Position numbers and translations under genes: made by a program. DNA of 32,914 nt from Streptomyces phytophilus (lineage in GTDB: Bacteria; Actinomycetota; Actinomycetes; Streptomycetales; Streptomycetaceae): the NCBI RefSeq assembly GCF_013870535.1, contig NZ_JACBXC010000008.1, positions 1 to 32,914 of the forward strand, in the 5' to 3' direction. Below are positions 16,063 through 25,333 of the stretch, piece after piece; the stretch's first letter is position 1, and each line of letters opens with the position of its first letter. The notes under the pieces were generated by a model that did not search any database, was not told the origin of the DNA, and saw nothing but the letters and a program-made list of their open reading frames with translations.

Positions 16063-17172
16063 ATGACGACCGACGACAGCCCGACGACAGCTACCCGCGG
16101 CACCACCCGGCGCCGCGTGCTCCAGGCCACCGGTGGTCTGGCCGTGGCGGCGGCAGCGGCCGGTGCCGGGACCGCGGCGGCACAAGGGCGGGCCGGCGCA
16201 CCCGGGCCGCGGGAACTGATCACCCGGGAGGTGCCGGGCACCGGGGAGCGGCTGCCGGCCGTCGGGCTCGGCACGTTCACCACCTTCGACACCCTGCCGG
16301 ACGCGCCCACCGGCCACATCGCCGAGGTGGTCAGGCGGTTCTACGAGGCGGGCGGCCGGGTGGTTGACACCTCCCCGCTCTACGGCGCCGCCGAGACCAA
16401 CACCGGCGCCGCCCTCACCGGCTTCCAGGACCGGGTGTTCCTGGCCGACAAGATCTGGTCCACCGGCGACTTCCTGTGGGACGAGGGCCACGCGCTGGCC
16501 AGTCTCGAGCGCTCCATGGAACGCCTCGCGCGCGGGCGGCCGCTGGATGTCGTACAGGTACACAGCCTGGTCAACATCGACTGCGTCCTGCCGATGCTGC
16601 ACGCGTGGAAACGGGAGGGCCGCATCCGCGCCATCGGCGTCACCCACCACGAGCCGGCCTACTTCGACGTGCTTGCCGACTGGATCGAGCGCGGCGACGT
16701 CGACTTCGTCCAGGTGCACTACTCCGTGCGCACCCGCGCCGCCGAGGAGCGCGTGCTCCCGGCGGCGGCGGACAACGGCGTCGCGGTCCTGGTGAACATG
16801 CCGCTGGAGAAGGCGCGGCTGCACCACGTCGTACGCGGCCGGGAGGTGCCGGACCTCGTGGGGGAGTTCGGGGCGGCCACCTGGTCGCAGTTCTTCCTGA
16901 AGTGGGTGCTCAGCCACCCGGCCGTCACCGCCGTGCTGCCGGCCACCTCCGACCCCGACCACCTGACCGAGAACGTCGGCGCCATGCGCGGCGAGCTACC
17001 CGACCGCGCGCTGCGGCGGCTGATGGTGCGGTACATGGAGAAGGTGCCGGGCTTCGACGCTCTGCCCACCGCCCCCTGGTACCCCGGCAAGTCCTACCCG
17101 GGGCTCGTCACCCGTGCCCAGTCGGCGATCCGGGAGCGCAGCCCCTGGTGGCCACCGGTGCCGACGGCCTGA
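16063..17172 (+). CDS. Tat-exported aldo/keto reductase
   Basis: The protein has 369 residues from the ATG at 16063, with GGGAG 6 bases upstream. The N-terminus carries a twin-arginine signal: TRRRVLQ (15-21) followed by an Ala/Gly hydrophobic stretch to about residue 40 ending near AAAQG. The mature part is an AKR barrel with the catalytic tetrad D102 (VVDTSPLYG), Y107, K130 (FLADKIW) and H167 (VQVHS). It would reduce carbonyls with NAD(P)H, which is odd for an exported protein because reduced nicotinamide is not normally available outside. It may carry cofactor through the Tat route. It is divergent from a LysR regulator that probably controls it. Confidence 0.9.
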   Translation: MTTDDSPTTATRGTTRRRVLQATGGLAVAAAAAGAGTAAAQGRAGAPGPRELITREVPGTGERLPAVGLGTFTTFDTLPDAPTGHIAEVVRRFYEAGGRVVDTSPLYGAAETNTGAALTGFQDRVFLADKIWSTGDFLWDEGHALASLERSMERLARGRPLDVVQVHSLVNIDCVLPMLHAWKREGRIRAIGVTHHEPAYFDVLADWIERGDVDFVQVHYSVRTRAAEERVLPAAADNGVAVLVNMPLEKARLHHVVRGREVPDLVGEFGAATWSQFFLKWVLSHPAVTAVLPATSDPDHLTENVGAMRGELPDRALRRLMVRYMEKVPGFDALPTAPWYPGKSYPGLVTRAQSAIRERSPWWPPVPTA

Positions 17173-17185
17173 CCCGCTCCGCTCA

Positions 17186-17237
17186 CCGCCGCCGGACCGC
17201 CCTCCACGCACACCCGCGCCCGGGGTGCCGGCGGCGG
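17186..17237 (+). terminator. Possible terminator hairpin after the aldo/keto reductase
   Basis: CCGCCGCCGG (17186-17195) is the exact reverse complement of CCGGCGGCGG (17228-17237), giving a 10 bp GC stem with a 32-base loop just after the stop codon. There is no T-run, as is common in streptomycetes, and such GC repeats can arise by chance. Confidence 0.3.
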
Positions 17238-17275
17238 GAGGGGCGCCGGGGGTCAGGCGGCCGGTTCCCCCTCGG

Positions 17276-17350
17276 TGCGGGTTCGGTAGGCGCGCTTTCA
17301 AGCAGCGCTACGGACTCGCGCCCACCGGGTACGCCCGGCAGAACTCCTGA
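17276..17350 (+). pseudogene. AraC-family regulator, C-terminal scrap
   Basis: The reading frame CGFGRRAFKQRYGLAPTGYA followed by RQNS and a stop matches the last helix of AraC/XylS DNA-binding domains ('F..AFKRRYG..P..YR'). Nothing upstream in any frame continues the domain, so this is a remnant of about 25 codons left by a deletion. It sits between the aldo/keto reductase and the convergent SDR gene. Confidence 0.55.
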
Positions 17351-17368
17351 TCAGAAGGGCCCGACTGG

Positions 17369-18025
17369 TCAGTTGCGGGTCTGCCGGCGGACAGCGTCGG
17401 CGATGGGGTGGGGACCTTGGGCGAGTTCGAGGATCCGGTGGTGGATCTGTGGGGTGTGGACGAGTTCGGCGAGGACCGCTGCGACATCGTCACGGGTGAT
17501 GTCGGTGTGGACCAGGGCAGGGGCGAGGCTGATCCGGCCGGTGCCCGGGGTGTCGGTGAGTGCGGCGGGGCGCAGGATGGTCCAGTCGAGGTCGGTGGCG
17601 GCCAGTTCGGCGTCTGCCTTCTTCTTGACGTCGATGTAGTGCTCGAAGGTGTCGGACACTTCGCGGCCGCGCCAGGCTTCGGGGAAGACGGAGACGAGCA
17701 GCAGGCGGTGGATGCCGGCACGGGTGGCTGCCTCGATGGCGGTGGTCAGGCCGGTGCCGTCGACGGCGGTGGTGGCGGTGGTCCCGCCTTCGCCGCCGGC
17801 CCCGGCGGCGAAGACCAGGACGTCGGTGCCGTGCAGCAGATCGGCGAGGGCGGGTGCGTCGAGGCGGGTCAGGTCGCCGTGGGTGGCGTGGATGCCCTCG
17901 GTGGCGAGGTGTTCGCCCTGTTCCGGACGACGGTAGAGCCCGTCGACCCGGTCACCGGCGGCGGTCAGCAGACGCGCCAGACGGCTCCCGACGCCGCCGG
18001 CGATGCCCACGATGAAGACCTTCAT
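17369..18025 (-). CDS. NAD(P)-binding SDR-like oxidoreductase (NmrA/atypical SDR type)
   Basis: The protein has 218 residues from the ATG at 18025. The Rossmann motif is at once visible: KVFIVGIAGGVGSRLARLL (2-20), with the G-x-x-G-x-x-G pattern of atypical SDRs. HGDLTRLDAPALADLLHGTD and VFAAGAG follow as in NAD(P)H-binding proteins of the YwnB/NmrA-like group. There is no canonical Y-x-x-x-K that I can assign with confidence. AAGGAG lies about 10 bases before the ATG; a GTG at 18034 lies almost on top of that site and is less likely. It is the last of four minus-strand genes in the NemR-like cluster. A weak half-site AGACCGG lies upstream (about 18050). Confidence 0.85.
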   Translation of the reverse strand: MKVFIVGIAGGVGSRLARLLTAAGDRVDGLYRRPEQGEHLATEGIHATHGDLTRLDAPALADLLHGTDVLVFAAGAGGEGGTTATTAVDGTGLTTAIEAATRAGIHRLLLVSVFPEAWRGREVSDTFEHYIDVKKKADAELAATDLDWTILRPAALTDTPGTGRISLAPALVHTDITRDDVAAVLAELVHTPQIHHRILELAQGPHPIADAVRRQTRN

Positions 18026-18158
18026 TGGTGTCACTCTCCTTGGGGGTGCAGACCGGGGCTGGCGGGTGGTGGGGGTGTGCCCCGCGGGCCTTTGGGCTGG
18101 TGCCGGCGGGTCCGCAGGGTCGGTGATGTGTGTGGGGTGGTGTTGGTTGGGGTGTGGG

Positions 18159-18866
18159 TTATGCGCGGGCTTCGTCGACCTGGTTGACGAGGGTGAGGAG
18201 GGTGAGGAGGGCGTCGGCGGCGGGTCCGGAGGAGGCGGGGCTCTGGCCGGTGATGAGGAGGCCGTCGATGACGACGTAGGGCTGCCAGTTGTCGGTCTTG
18301 GTGTAGTGGGCGCCGAGCTTGTTGAGTTCGTCCTCGACGAGGAAGGGGACGATGTCGGTGAGGCCGGCGTCGGCTTCCTCGCCGTTGGTGAAGCCGGTGA
18401 CCTTGCGGCCGCGGACGAGGGGGGTGCCGTCGGGGTTGCTGGCGTGGCGCAGGGTGCCGGGGGCGTGGCAGACCAGGGCGAGGGGCTTGCCGGCGCGCAG
18501 GGTGGTTTCGATGAGGCGGACGGAGGTGGGGTCTTCGGCGAGGTCCCACAGGGGGCCGTGGCCGCCGGGGTAGAAGACGGTGTCGAAGTCGTCGGCGGAG
18601 ACGCTGTCGAGCCGGACGGTGTGGGCGAGGTCGGCCATGGCGTCGGGGTCGGCCTCGAAGCGGCGGGTCTCGTCGGTCTGGAAGGCGGGTTCGTTGCTCT
18701 TGGGGTCCAGGGGCGGCCTGCCGCCCTTGGGGGAGGCGAGTACGACGTCGGCGCCGGCTTCCTTGAAGCGGTAGTAGGGGGCGGCGAGTTCCTCCAGCCA
18801 GAAGCCGGTCTTGCGGCCGGTGGTGCCGAGTTCGTCGTGCGAGGTGAGAACGATGAGGATCTTCAT
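18159..18866 (-). CDS. DJ-1/PfpI-family protein, Hsp31/glyoxalase III-like
   Basis: The protein has 235 residues from the ATG at 18866, with AGGAAG upstream. It has the class I glutamine amidotransferase-like fold of the DJ-1 superfamily. The nucleophile elbow is ALVCHAPGTL with C133-H134. The strand FDTVFYPGGHGPLWDL (94-109) and the early GFWLEELAAPYY with a candidate glutamate fit the Hsp31-like branch, which often acts as a glutathione-independent glyoxalase III or deglycase against methylglyoxal. It lies directly downstream of the NemR-like regulator, and a TAGACC-type operator lies 22 bp upstream of its start. Inference: detoxification of reactive aldehydes. Confidence 0.9.
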   Translation of the reverse strand: MKILIVLTSHDELGTTGRKTGFWLEELAAPYYRFKEAGADVVLASPKGGRPPLDPKSNEPAFQTDETRRFEADPDAMADLAHTVRLDSVSADDFDTVFYPGGHGPLWDLAEDPTSVRLIETTLRAGKPLALVCHAPGTLRHASNPDGTPLVRGRKVTGFTNGEEADAGLTDIVPFLVEDELNKLGAHYTKTDNWQPYVVIDGLLITGQSPASSGPAADALLTLLTLVNQVDEARA

Positions 18867-18887
18867 GGTGTGCACTTCCTGCGCAAG

Positions 18888-18902
18888 TAGACCGGTCGAC
18901 TC
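18888..18902 (-). promoter_or_regulatory. NemR-like operator upstream of the DJ-1 gene
   Basis: TAGACCGGTCGACTC is one of three closely related sites in this cluster; the others are at 19611-19625 and 20546-20560. The first 11 bases match TAGACC[GA]GTCG in all three. The site lies just upstream of the DJ-1 gene. Confidence 0.65.
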
Positions 18903-19001
18903 CGACAAGGTACGGGAGGCGACCGGACTCCGGGCGGATCTTCCGGGTCGAGGTGCGCCGTGATTCTGGGTTCTGCGCTGTGCTTTTCTGTGTCCTTGGT
19001 T

Positions 19002-19589
19002 CTACAGGTGCAGGAGCCGACGGGTGGCCGTCATCGTGGTGCCGAAGGGGCTCGCGTCACGGTTGATCTTGACGAGGAGGCTCGCTCCGAGCCACATGTC
19101 GTACAGGGCCTGTGCGGTGTCGCGGGCGGAGCCGTCGACCGTGAGCGATCCGTCCTCCAGGCCGGCGGTGATCGTCCGTTCCAGTCGGTCGACCATGGCG
19201 GTGGTGCCCTCCTTCAGGGCGATCCGCATCGTCTCCGACAGGTCGGAGACCTCCGCGCCGAGCTTGACGGTCAGGCACTTGCCCTGGCAGTCGTTGGCGC
19301 TCTGCGTGTCCCGCCAGTACTGCCAGTAGTTCATCAGCCGCTGTGCTGCGGTCAGTCCGGGCTCGGCGAGGATGCGGTCCATGTCTGCCAGGTAGTCGGC
19401 GTAGTAGGCCCGCATCACCGCCTCGCCGAAGGCGTCCTTGGAGCCGAAGAAGTGGTAGAAGGATCCCTTCGGGACCCCGGCGGCGGTGAGGATCTCGTTG
19501 ATGCCCACCGCCGCGAACCCCTTGCGGGGAAGGATCTGCTGGGCGGCCCTGAGGATGCTCTCGCGAGTGTTGCCCTGGACGGTGTTCAT
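19002..19589 (-). CDS. NemR-like TetR-family redox/electrophile-sensing repressor
   Basis: The protein has 195 residues from the ATG at 19589; an upstream ATG at 19610 would add 7. Neither has a good Shine-Dalgarno, and the shorter form matches the E. coli NemR length. The HTH is GINEILTAAGVPKGSFYHFF (about 29-48). The middle segment GKCLTVKLGAEVSDLS (103-118) and the late WLGASLLVKI (166-175) closely resemble NemR. C105 and K174 fall at the positions of NemR C106 and K175, the pair that forms a reversible Cys-Lys bond on oxidation by chlorine species or aldehydes. A second cysteine, C101, is nearby. An operator (19611-19625) abuts the longer start, implying autoregulation. The likely targets are the flanking hydrolase and DJ-1 genes. 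Confidence 0.88.
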   Translation of the reverse strand: MNTVQGNTRESILRAAQQILPRKGFAAVGINEILTAAGVPKGSFYHFFGSKDAFGEAVMRAYYADYLADMDRILAEPGLTAAQRLMNYWQYWRDTQSANDCQGKCLTVKLGAEVSDLSETMRIALKEGTTAMVDRLERTITAGLEDGSLTVDGSARDTAQALYDMWLGASLLVKINRDASPFGTTMTATRRLLHL

Positions 19590-19610
19590 GTGCGCCACGC
19601 TATCACCCAT

Positions 19611-19625
19611 TAGACCAGTCGTCTA
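19611..19625 (-). promoter_or_regulatory. NemR-like operator at the regulator's own start
   Basis: TAGAC-CAGTC-GTCTA is a perfect inverted repeat immediately upstream of the longer start codon of the TetR gene. It matches the sites at 18888 and 20546 and resembles the TAGACC/GGTCTA box that I recall for E. coli NemR. Confidence 0.7.
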
Positions 19626-19655
19626 TTTGACTCCGAGCGTCAGCCGCGCCCCGCG

Positions 19656-21366
<1,711 letters not shown>

Positions 21367-21381
21367 GACCCATATTTTAGC

Positions 21382-21399
21382 GCACGTTAAAGAACGTGC
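21382..21399. promoter_or_regulatory. Perfect dyad between TetR and crotonase genes
   Basis: GCACGTT-AAAG-AACGTGC is a perfect 7 bp inverted repeat with a 4 bp spacer, in an AT-richer stretch 16 bp upstream of the TetR start and about 75 bp before the crotonase start. Its size and place fit a TetR operator. Confidence 0.65.
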
Positions 21400-21473
21400 T
21401 ACGCTCCTTCTGTAACTTCCACTAAACAACATGGAACGGCCCAGCCGCCACACCCACCCGCAGGAGAGCAGCG

Positions 21474-22334
21474 ATGAGCTACAGCGGTTACAAGTCCCTG
21501 GTGGTCCGCGTGGAGGACCGGATCGCCCGGGTGACCATCGACAACCCGCCGGTGAACACCGTCGACACCACACTGGCCGGTGACCTCAAGGCGTTCGCCG
21601 ACGAGGTGGCGTCCGACGAGGGCGTCGCCGTGATCGTCCTGCAGTCGGCCAACCCCGAGTTCTTCTCCGCTCACGCGGACTTCGAGTGGTCCTTCGATCC
21701 GAGCACCCTCATGGCCCTGGCCGACCCCGAGGCCGACCCGGCCCTCAACCCGCTTCAGCAGCTCAACGAGCGGCTGCGCACGCTGCCGCAGGTGACGATC
21801 GCGAAGCTGCGCGGCTATGCCCGCGCGGGCGGCGCCGAGCTGGCGATGGCCGCGGACATGCGGTTCGCCGCCGCGGACCGGACCTGGCTGTCCCAGCCGG
21901 AGTCGCTGATGGGCATCTTCCCCGGCGGGGGCGGCACCCAGTACCTCAACCGGCTGGTCGGCCGCGCCCGGGCCCTGGAGATCGTGCTGGGGGCCGAGCT
22001 GTTCGACACCTCCGTCGCCGAGCGCTACGGGTGGATCAACCGCGCGGTGCCCGACGAACATCTCGACGCGTTCGTCGACGCCCTCGCCCGCCGTATCGCC
22101 GCGCTGCCCCAGGGTGTGGCCGCCGCCGCGAAGGAGGCGCTGGACGCGGCCGAGGCGAGCGGCCCCGTACCCGACCTGGCCGAGGAAGCGGCCGCCCACG
22201 CCAAGGTCTACCCCTCCCCCGACGATGTCGTCCACCGCCTCCGCGTGCTGATGGACCACGGCGGGCAGACACGCGACGGCGAACTGCAGCTGGAGCGCCT
22301 CCTCGAATCCATCCCCTGGGCCCACCGCTCCTGA
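21474..22334 (+). CDS. Enoyl-CoA hydratase/isomerase (crotonase) family protein
   Basis: The protein has 286 residues; AGGAGA precedes the ATG. The crotonase fold shows the first oxyanion-hole segment FFSAHADF (63-70) and the second RGYARAGGAELAMAADMRFA (113-132). E122 and E143 (in LSQPESLMGIFPGGGGTQ) stand at the places of the two catalytic glutamates of mitochondrial crotonase (E144, E164), so hydratase chemistry is possible. The spacing is one residue longer than the classic enzyme. No beta-oxidation partner is next to it, so the substrate is unknown. It is probably controlled by the divergent TetR through the dyad at 21382-21399. Confidence 0.9.
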   Translation: MSYSGYKSLVVRVEDRIARVTIDNPPVNTVDTTLAGDLKAFADEVASDEGVAVIVLQSANPEFFSAHADFEWSFDPSTLMALADPEADPALNPLQQLNERLRTLPQVTIAKLRGYARAGGAELAMAADMRFAAADRTWLSQPESLMGIFPGGGGTQYLNRLVGRARALEIVLGAELFDTSVAERYGWINRAVPDEHLDAFVDALARRIAALPQGVAAAAKEALDAAEASGPVPDLAEEAAAHAKVYPSPDDVVHRLRVLMDHGGQTRDGELQLERLLESIPWAHRS

Positions 22335-22704
22335 ACGACCACCAGCCACCGGGCACCGCACTGCCGAGGGCCCAGTGCCTCCGGCGATGGCGACCTGCGC
22401 CGCCGCTCGCAGCCATTGGCGGAGTCGAGACATGCGCCCAGGCCAACGGTTCCCAGGCGAAGGCGTCCCCGGCACGCCGTACCCGGCCGAAGGGGACGTC
22501 GGCGAAGTGGATGCCGAATCCGACGATGCGAGCGGCCAAGCACCTCTGCAACACCTCGCCGGCTTCGACAACGGGACGCCAGGTGGCCGCGTGAGGAACT
22601 TCCCTTACGTCCCTCGGACTTCACCCGGCAACCGGGGCGGCGCCAGGACTGGCCCGCATCCTCCGCGGAGGAGCCGTCCGCCGTATGTGAAAGGAACTTC
22701 AGCC
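22335..22704. other. Gene-free stretch upstream of the HIT gene
   Basis: Both strands have open frames here, but none shows a recognisable domain or a supported start. A minus-strand peptide around 22554-22400 (ARIVGFGIHFADVPFG) has a coding-like look and could be a fragment of a lost gene. GGAGG-like purines occur, but only the AAAGGA at about 22690 serves a gene, the HIT protein at 22705. Confidence 0.4.
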
Positions 22705-23139
22705 GTGCCCACTCTGTTCTCCCGCATCATCGCCGGTGAGCTGCCCGGACGCTTTGTCTGGCAGGATCCCGAGGTCACCGCGTTTCTCACCGTCGCGCCC
22801 TTGCGGCCCGGCCACACCCTCGTTGTCCCCCGGCGCGAGATCGACCGGTGGACGGATGCCGACGGCCCGCTTCTGGCGCGGTGCATGGAGGTCGCCCGGG
22901 CCGTTGGGCAAGGAGTGCAGCGGGCCTGGGACGCTCCACGGGCCGGCCTCGTCATCGCGGGCTTCGAGGTGCCGCACCTCCACATCCATGTCGCTCCTGT
23001 CTGGGACATGTCCGACTTCGATTTCACCAAGGCCAAGCTGGAGGAGGACCGGTCCGCACTGGACGACGCCGCGGAGAAACTGCGTGCCGCCCTGCTCGGA
23101 CTCGGTTATGAACAGGCCCGGGACACCGACCGCGGCTGA
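22705..23139 (+). CDS. HIT-family (histidine triad) nucleotide-binding protein
   Basis: The protein has 144 residues from the GTG at 22705, with AAAGGA upstream. The open frame extends further left, but the family begins at 'TLFSRIIAGELPGRFVW'. The histidine triad is VPHLHIHVAP, with H91, H93 and H95, of which H93 is the expected nucleophile. The segment LRPGHTLVVPRREIDRW is also typical. HIT proteins hydrolyse nucleoside phosphoramidates or dinucleotides such as Ap4A and AMP-lysine. The GMC oxidoreductase follows after 21 bp, so they are probably co-transcribed, though no functional link is known to me. Confidence 0.9.
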   Translation: MPTLFSRIIAGELPGRFVWQDPEVTAFLTVAPLRPGHTLVVPRREIDRWTDADGPLLARCMEVARAVGQGVQRAWDAPRAGLVIAGFEVPHLHIHVAPVWDMSDFDFTKAKLEEDRSALDDAAEKLRAALLGLGYEQARDTDRG

Positions 23140-23160
23140 TACTCCAAGGAGACGCTGAGC

Positions 23161-24792
23161 ATGGACAGCCACCCCGGACGTGCCGACGCCGCGGCGACCC
23201 CGACCACAGCCGCGACCACGCATTGGCTCGCACTCGCCGACCACCTGGACGACGGTGCCACGTTCGACTACATCGTGTGCGGCGCCGGTTCGTCAGGTTC
23301 CGTTCTCGCAGGCAGGCTCGCGGCCGATCCGGCCGTCACGGTCCTGCTCGTCGAGAGCGGCGGCAGTGACGACGACGAGCGTGTCCGCAATCCCGACCTG
23401 TGGCCGGCCAACCTCGGCAGCGAGCGGACCTGGGACCACGTCACGGAGCCGAACCACCATCTGAACGGGCGCCGGCTCGCCTATGCCACAGGCCGCGGGC
23501 TGGGCGGGGGAGGCGCCGTCAACGCGGGTGTGTGGGCCCGAGGCCATCGCACCGACTGGGACTCCTACGCCGAGGCCACGGGCGATCCCGCGTGGGGCTA
23601 CGCGCACGTACTGGAGCACTACCGCGGCATCGAGGACTGGCAGGGCACGCCCGACCCCGAGCGCAGGGGGTCCGGCGGGCCGATGCGGATACGACCGTCG
23701 CAGGACGTGCATCCGCTCTTCACCGCCTTCCTCGACGCCGCCGAGGCCACCGGCATCCCCCGATTCGGCAGTGCCAACGGCGTCCTGATGGAGGCGAACT
23801 CCGGTGGCGCCGTGCGGGACGAGAACATCCACGACGGGGTGCGGCAGACCCCCTTCCGCCGCTACGTCGCAGACCGTCTGGGGCAGCCGAACCTGACGGT
23901 ACTGCCGCACACGACGGTCTCCCGCGTCCTGGTCTCCGCGGGCCGGGCCCGCGGCGTCGAACTCGTGCGCGACGGTCAGCAGCTGCGCGCTCGCGCGTCG
24001 CAGGAGGTGGTGCTGTCGCTGGGCGCGCTGAGCACCCCGGCCGTGCTGATGCGGTCCGGGATCGGGGACGAGCGCGAACTGCGGGACCTGGGCATCCCGG
24101 TGGTCCAGCACCTGCCCGGCGTCGGCCGCAACCTTGACGACCACATACGCCTGCCCTGCATCTGGGAGGCGACGGACGTACCGCTGCCGGTGCCCACACG
24201 CAGCCAGGCTGTCTGCTTCTGGGAAGACGAAACACGGCCAGGGGCACCGGAGTTCGTCATGTACCTCTCGCCGGCGCCGTCCGTCTCCACCGAGAACGCG
24301 GCGCAGTACCCGCCGCCGGAGAGGTGTTTCACCCTGATGCCTGCCATGCGCCCGCGCGACGGCAGCCGCGGCCGGGTCCGCCTGGCGAGCACGGACCCGA
24401 TGGCCGGACCGCGCATCGAGACGAACTTCCTCGCCGACCCCGACGACGTGCGCTCGGCCTTGTCCGCCGTCGCCAAGGCCCGGGAGGTCGGCAACTCCGC
24501 GGCGCTGCGCCCGTTCGTCGAGCGGGAGGTGTCCCCGGTGTCGTCGGTGACGGACACGGTGGAGGAGTTCGTGCGGAACGCCGTGGAAACCTTCTGGCAC
24601 CAGAGCGGTACGTCCCGGATGGGACGGGACGAGGGAGCCGTCGTGGACGCGAGGCTCAAGGTGTACGGCATCGAGGGCCTGCGCGTCGCCGATGCCTCGG
24701 TGCTGCCCCATGTGACGGTCGCCAACACCATGGCCCCTTCCATGGCGGTCGGCGAGCGGGCGGCCGAGATTCTCGCGGCCGAACAGGGCTGA
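23161..24792 (+). CDS. GMC-family FAD-dependent oxidoreductase (choline dehydrogenase-like)
   Basis: The protein has 543 residues; CAAGGAGA precedes the ATG. A ~33-residue N-terminal leader without export features leads to the FAD-binding site FDYIVCGAGSSGSVLAGRLA (35-54; GAGSSG at 41-46) and E65. The second GMC signature region, ATGRGLGGGGAVNAGVWARG, follows, and then the substrate domain. The active-site histidine is H480 in FWHQSGTSRMG, and N522 in VANTMAPSMAVGE is at the place of the second His/Asn. This fits an alcohol oxidase or dehydrogenase of the choline dehydrogenase subgroup. The alcohol oxidised cannot be told. It is probably in an operon with the HIT gene. Confidence 0.93.
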   Translation: MDSHPGRADAAATPTTAATTHWLALADHLDDGATFDYIVCGAGSSGSVLAGRLAADPAVTVLLVESGGSDDDERVRNPDLWPANLGSERTWDHVTEPNHHLNGRRLAYATGRGLGGGGAVNAGVWARGHRTDWDSYAEATGDPAWGYAHVLEHYRGIEDWQGTPDPERRGSGGPMRIRPSQDVHPLFTAFLDAAEATGIPRFGSANGVLMEANSGGAVRDENIHDGVRQTPFRRYVADRLGQPNLTVLPHTTVSRVLVSAGRARGVELVRDGQQLRARASQEVVLSLGALSTPAVLMRSGIGDERELRDLGIPVVQHLPGVGRNLDDHIRLPCIWEATDVPLPVPTRSQAVCFWEDETRPGAPEFVMYLSPAPSVSTENAAQYPPPERCFTLMPAMRPRDGSRGRVRLASTDPMAGPRIETNFLADPDDVRSALSAVAKAREVGNSAALRPFVEREVSPVSSVTDTVEEFVRNAVETFWHQSGTSRMGRDEGAVVDARLKVYGIEGLRVADASVLPHVTVANTMAPSMAVGERAAEILAAEQG

Positions 24793-24870
24793 TGAAAGGC
24801 CGGTCCCAAGGGCGGGCTGATCGGGCAGGCAGCTTCGGCGGGAGGGGCGGCGGGCCGGTGCCTGGGTTGG

Positions 24871-25215
24871 GTGTCACTGCTTCATCGCCTTCCTGGGGCC
24901 GGTGTGGACCGGTGGACGGGGGTCCGTCAGGCCCTGATCGAGGTACTGCTGCTGGGCCGGCACCTCAAACACGAACACCTGGTCGCCGGCTTGGCCCCCG
25001 CCTTGCGCGCCGGAGCGCTGACCACGGACGCGGTCGCTTTGGAGGCCCGACCAGCCGGCCTTCGGAAGCACATCGAGCTCGTGGTCGACCCGGAAACCGG
25101 AGCAGAGACGAGCGTGCGGCTGGGGGTACGGCTGTCCAACGTCCGTTCCGGGTGGGACGGTCTGACGCCCGAGCGTGCGGAGGCTCTGAACGAGCTGGGG
25201 CTCAGGTGGACGTAG
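24871..25215 (+). pseudogene. Composite remnant: IS21 transposase (IstA) end joined to a helicase-associated domain end
   Basis: One frame carries two unrelated scraps. Residues about 13-65 (VRQALIEVLLLGRHLKHEHL, then VAGLAPALRAGALTTDAVAL) match the C-terminal part of IS21-type IstA transposases. The last ~30 residues (VRLGVRLSNVRSGWDGLTPE, then RAEALNELGLRW) match one repeat of the helicase-associated domain common in streptomycete accessory helicases. Neither domain is complete, no start is supported, and the join is probably a deletion scar. It separates the GMC gene from the ankyrin gene. The remaining ~115 bp to 25333 show no clear signal. Confidence 0.55.
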
Positions 25216-25333
25216 AGCGCGACGTGCCGGACGCCTGGGGTGGGGATGCGTTCGGGCCCTGCCGGGGTTTTTCCCGGGTCCGCCCGGTCTGTGCTGCCCT
25301 GCCGGTGTCAGACCGCTCTGTCAGTCTCGGTGC

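Noticed and set aside
22208-22624. Minus-strand open frame downstream of the crotonase as a gene
   Set aside because: Overlaps the crotonase antisense and has no domain; only a short stretch looks coding-like, so it is at most a remnant.
23293-24711. Long minus-strand open frame opposite the GMC oxidoreductase
   Set aside because: No recognisable motif and no supported start; the + strand gene has full GMC signatures.
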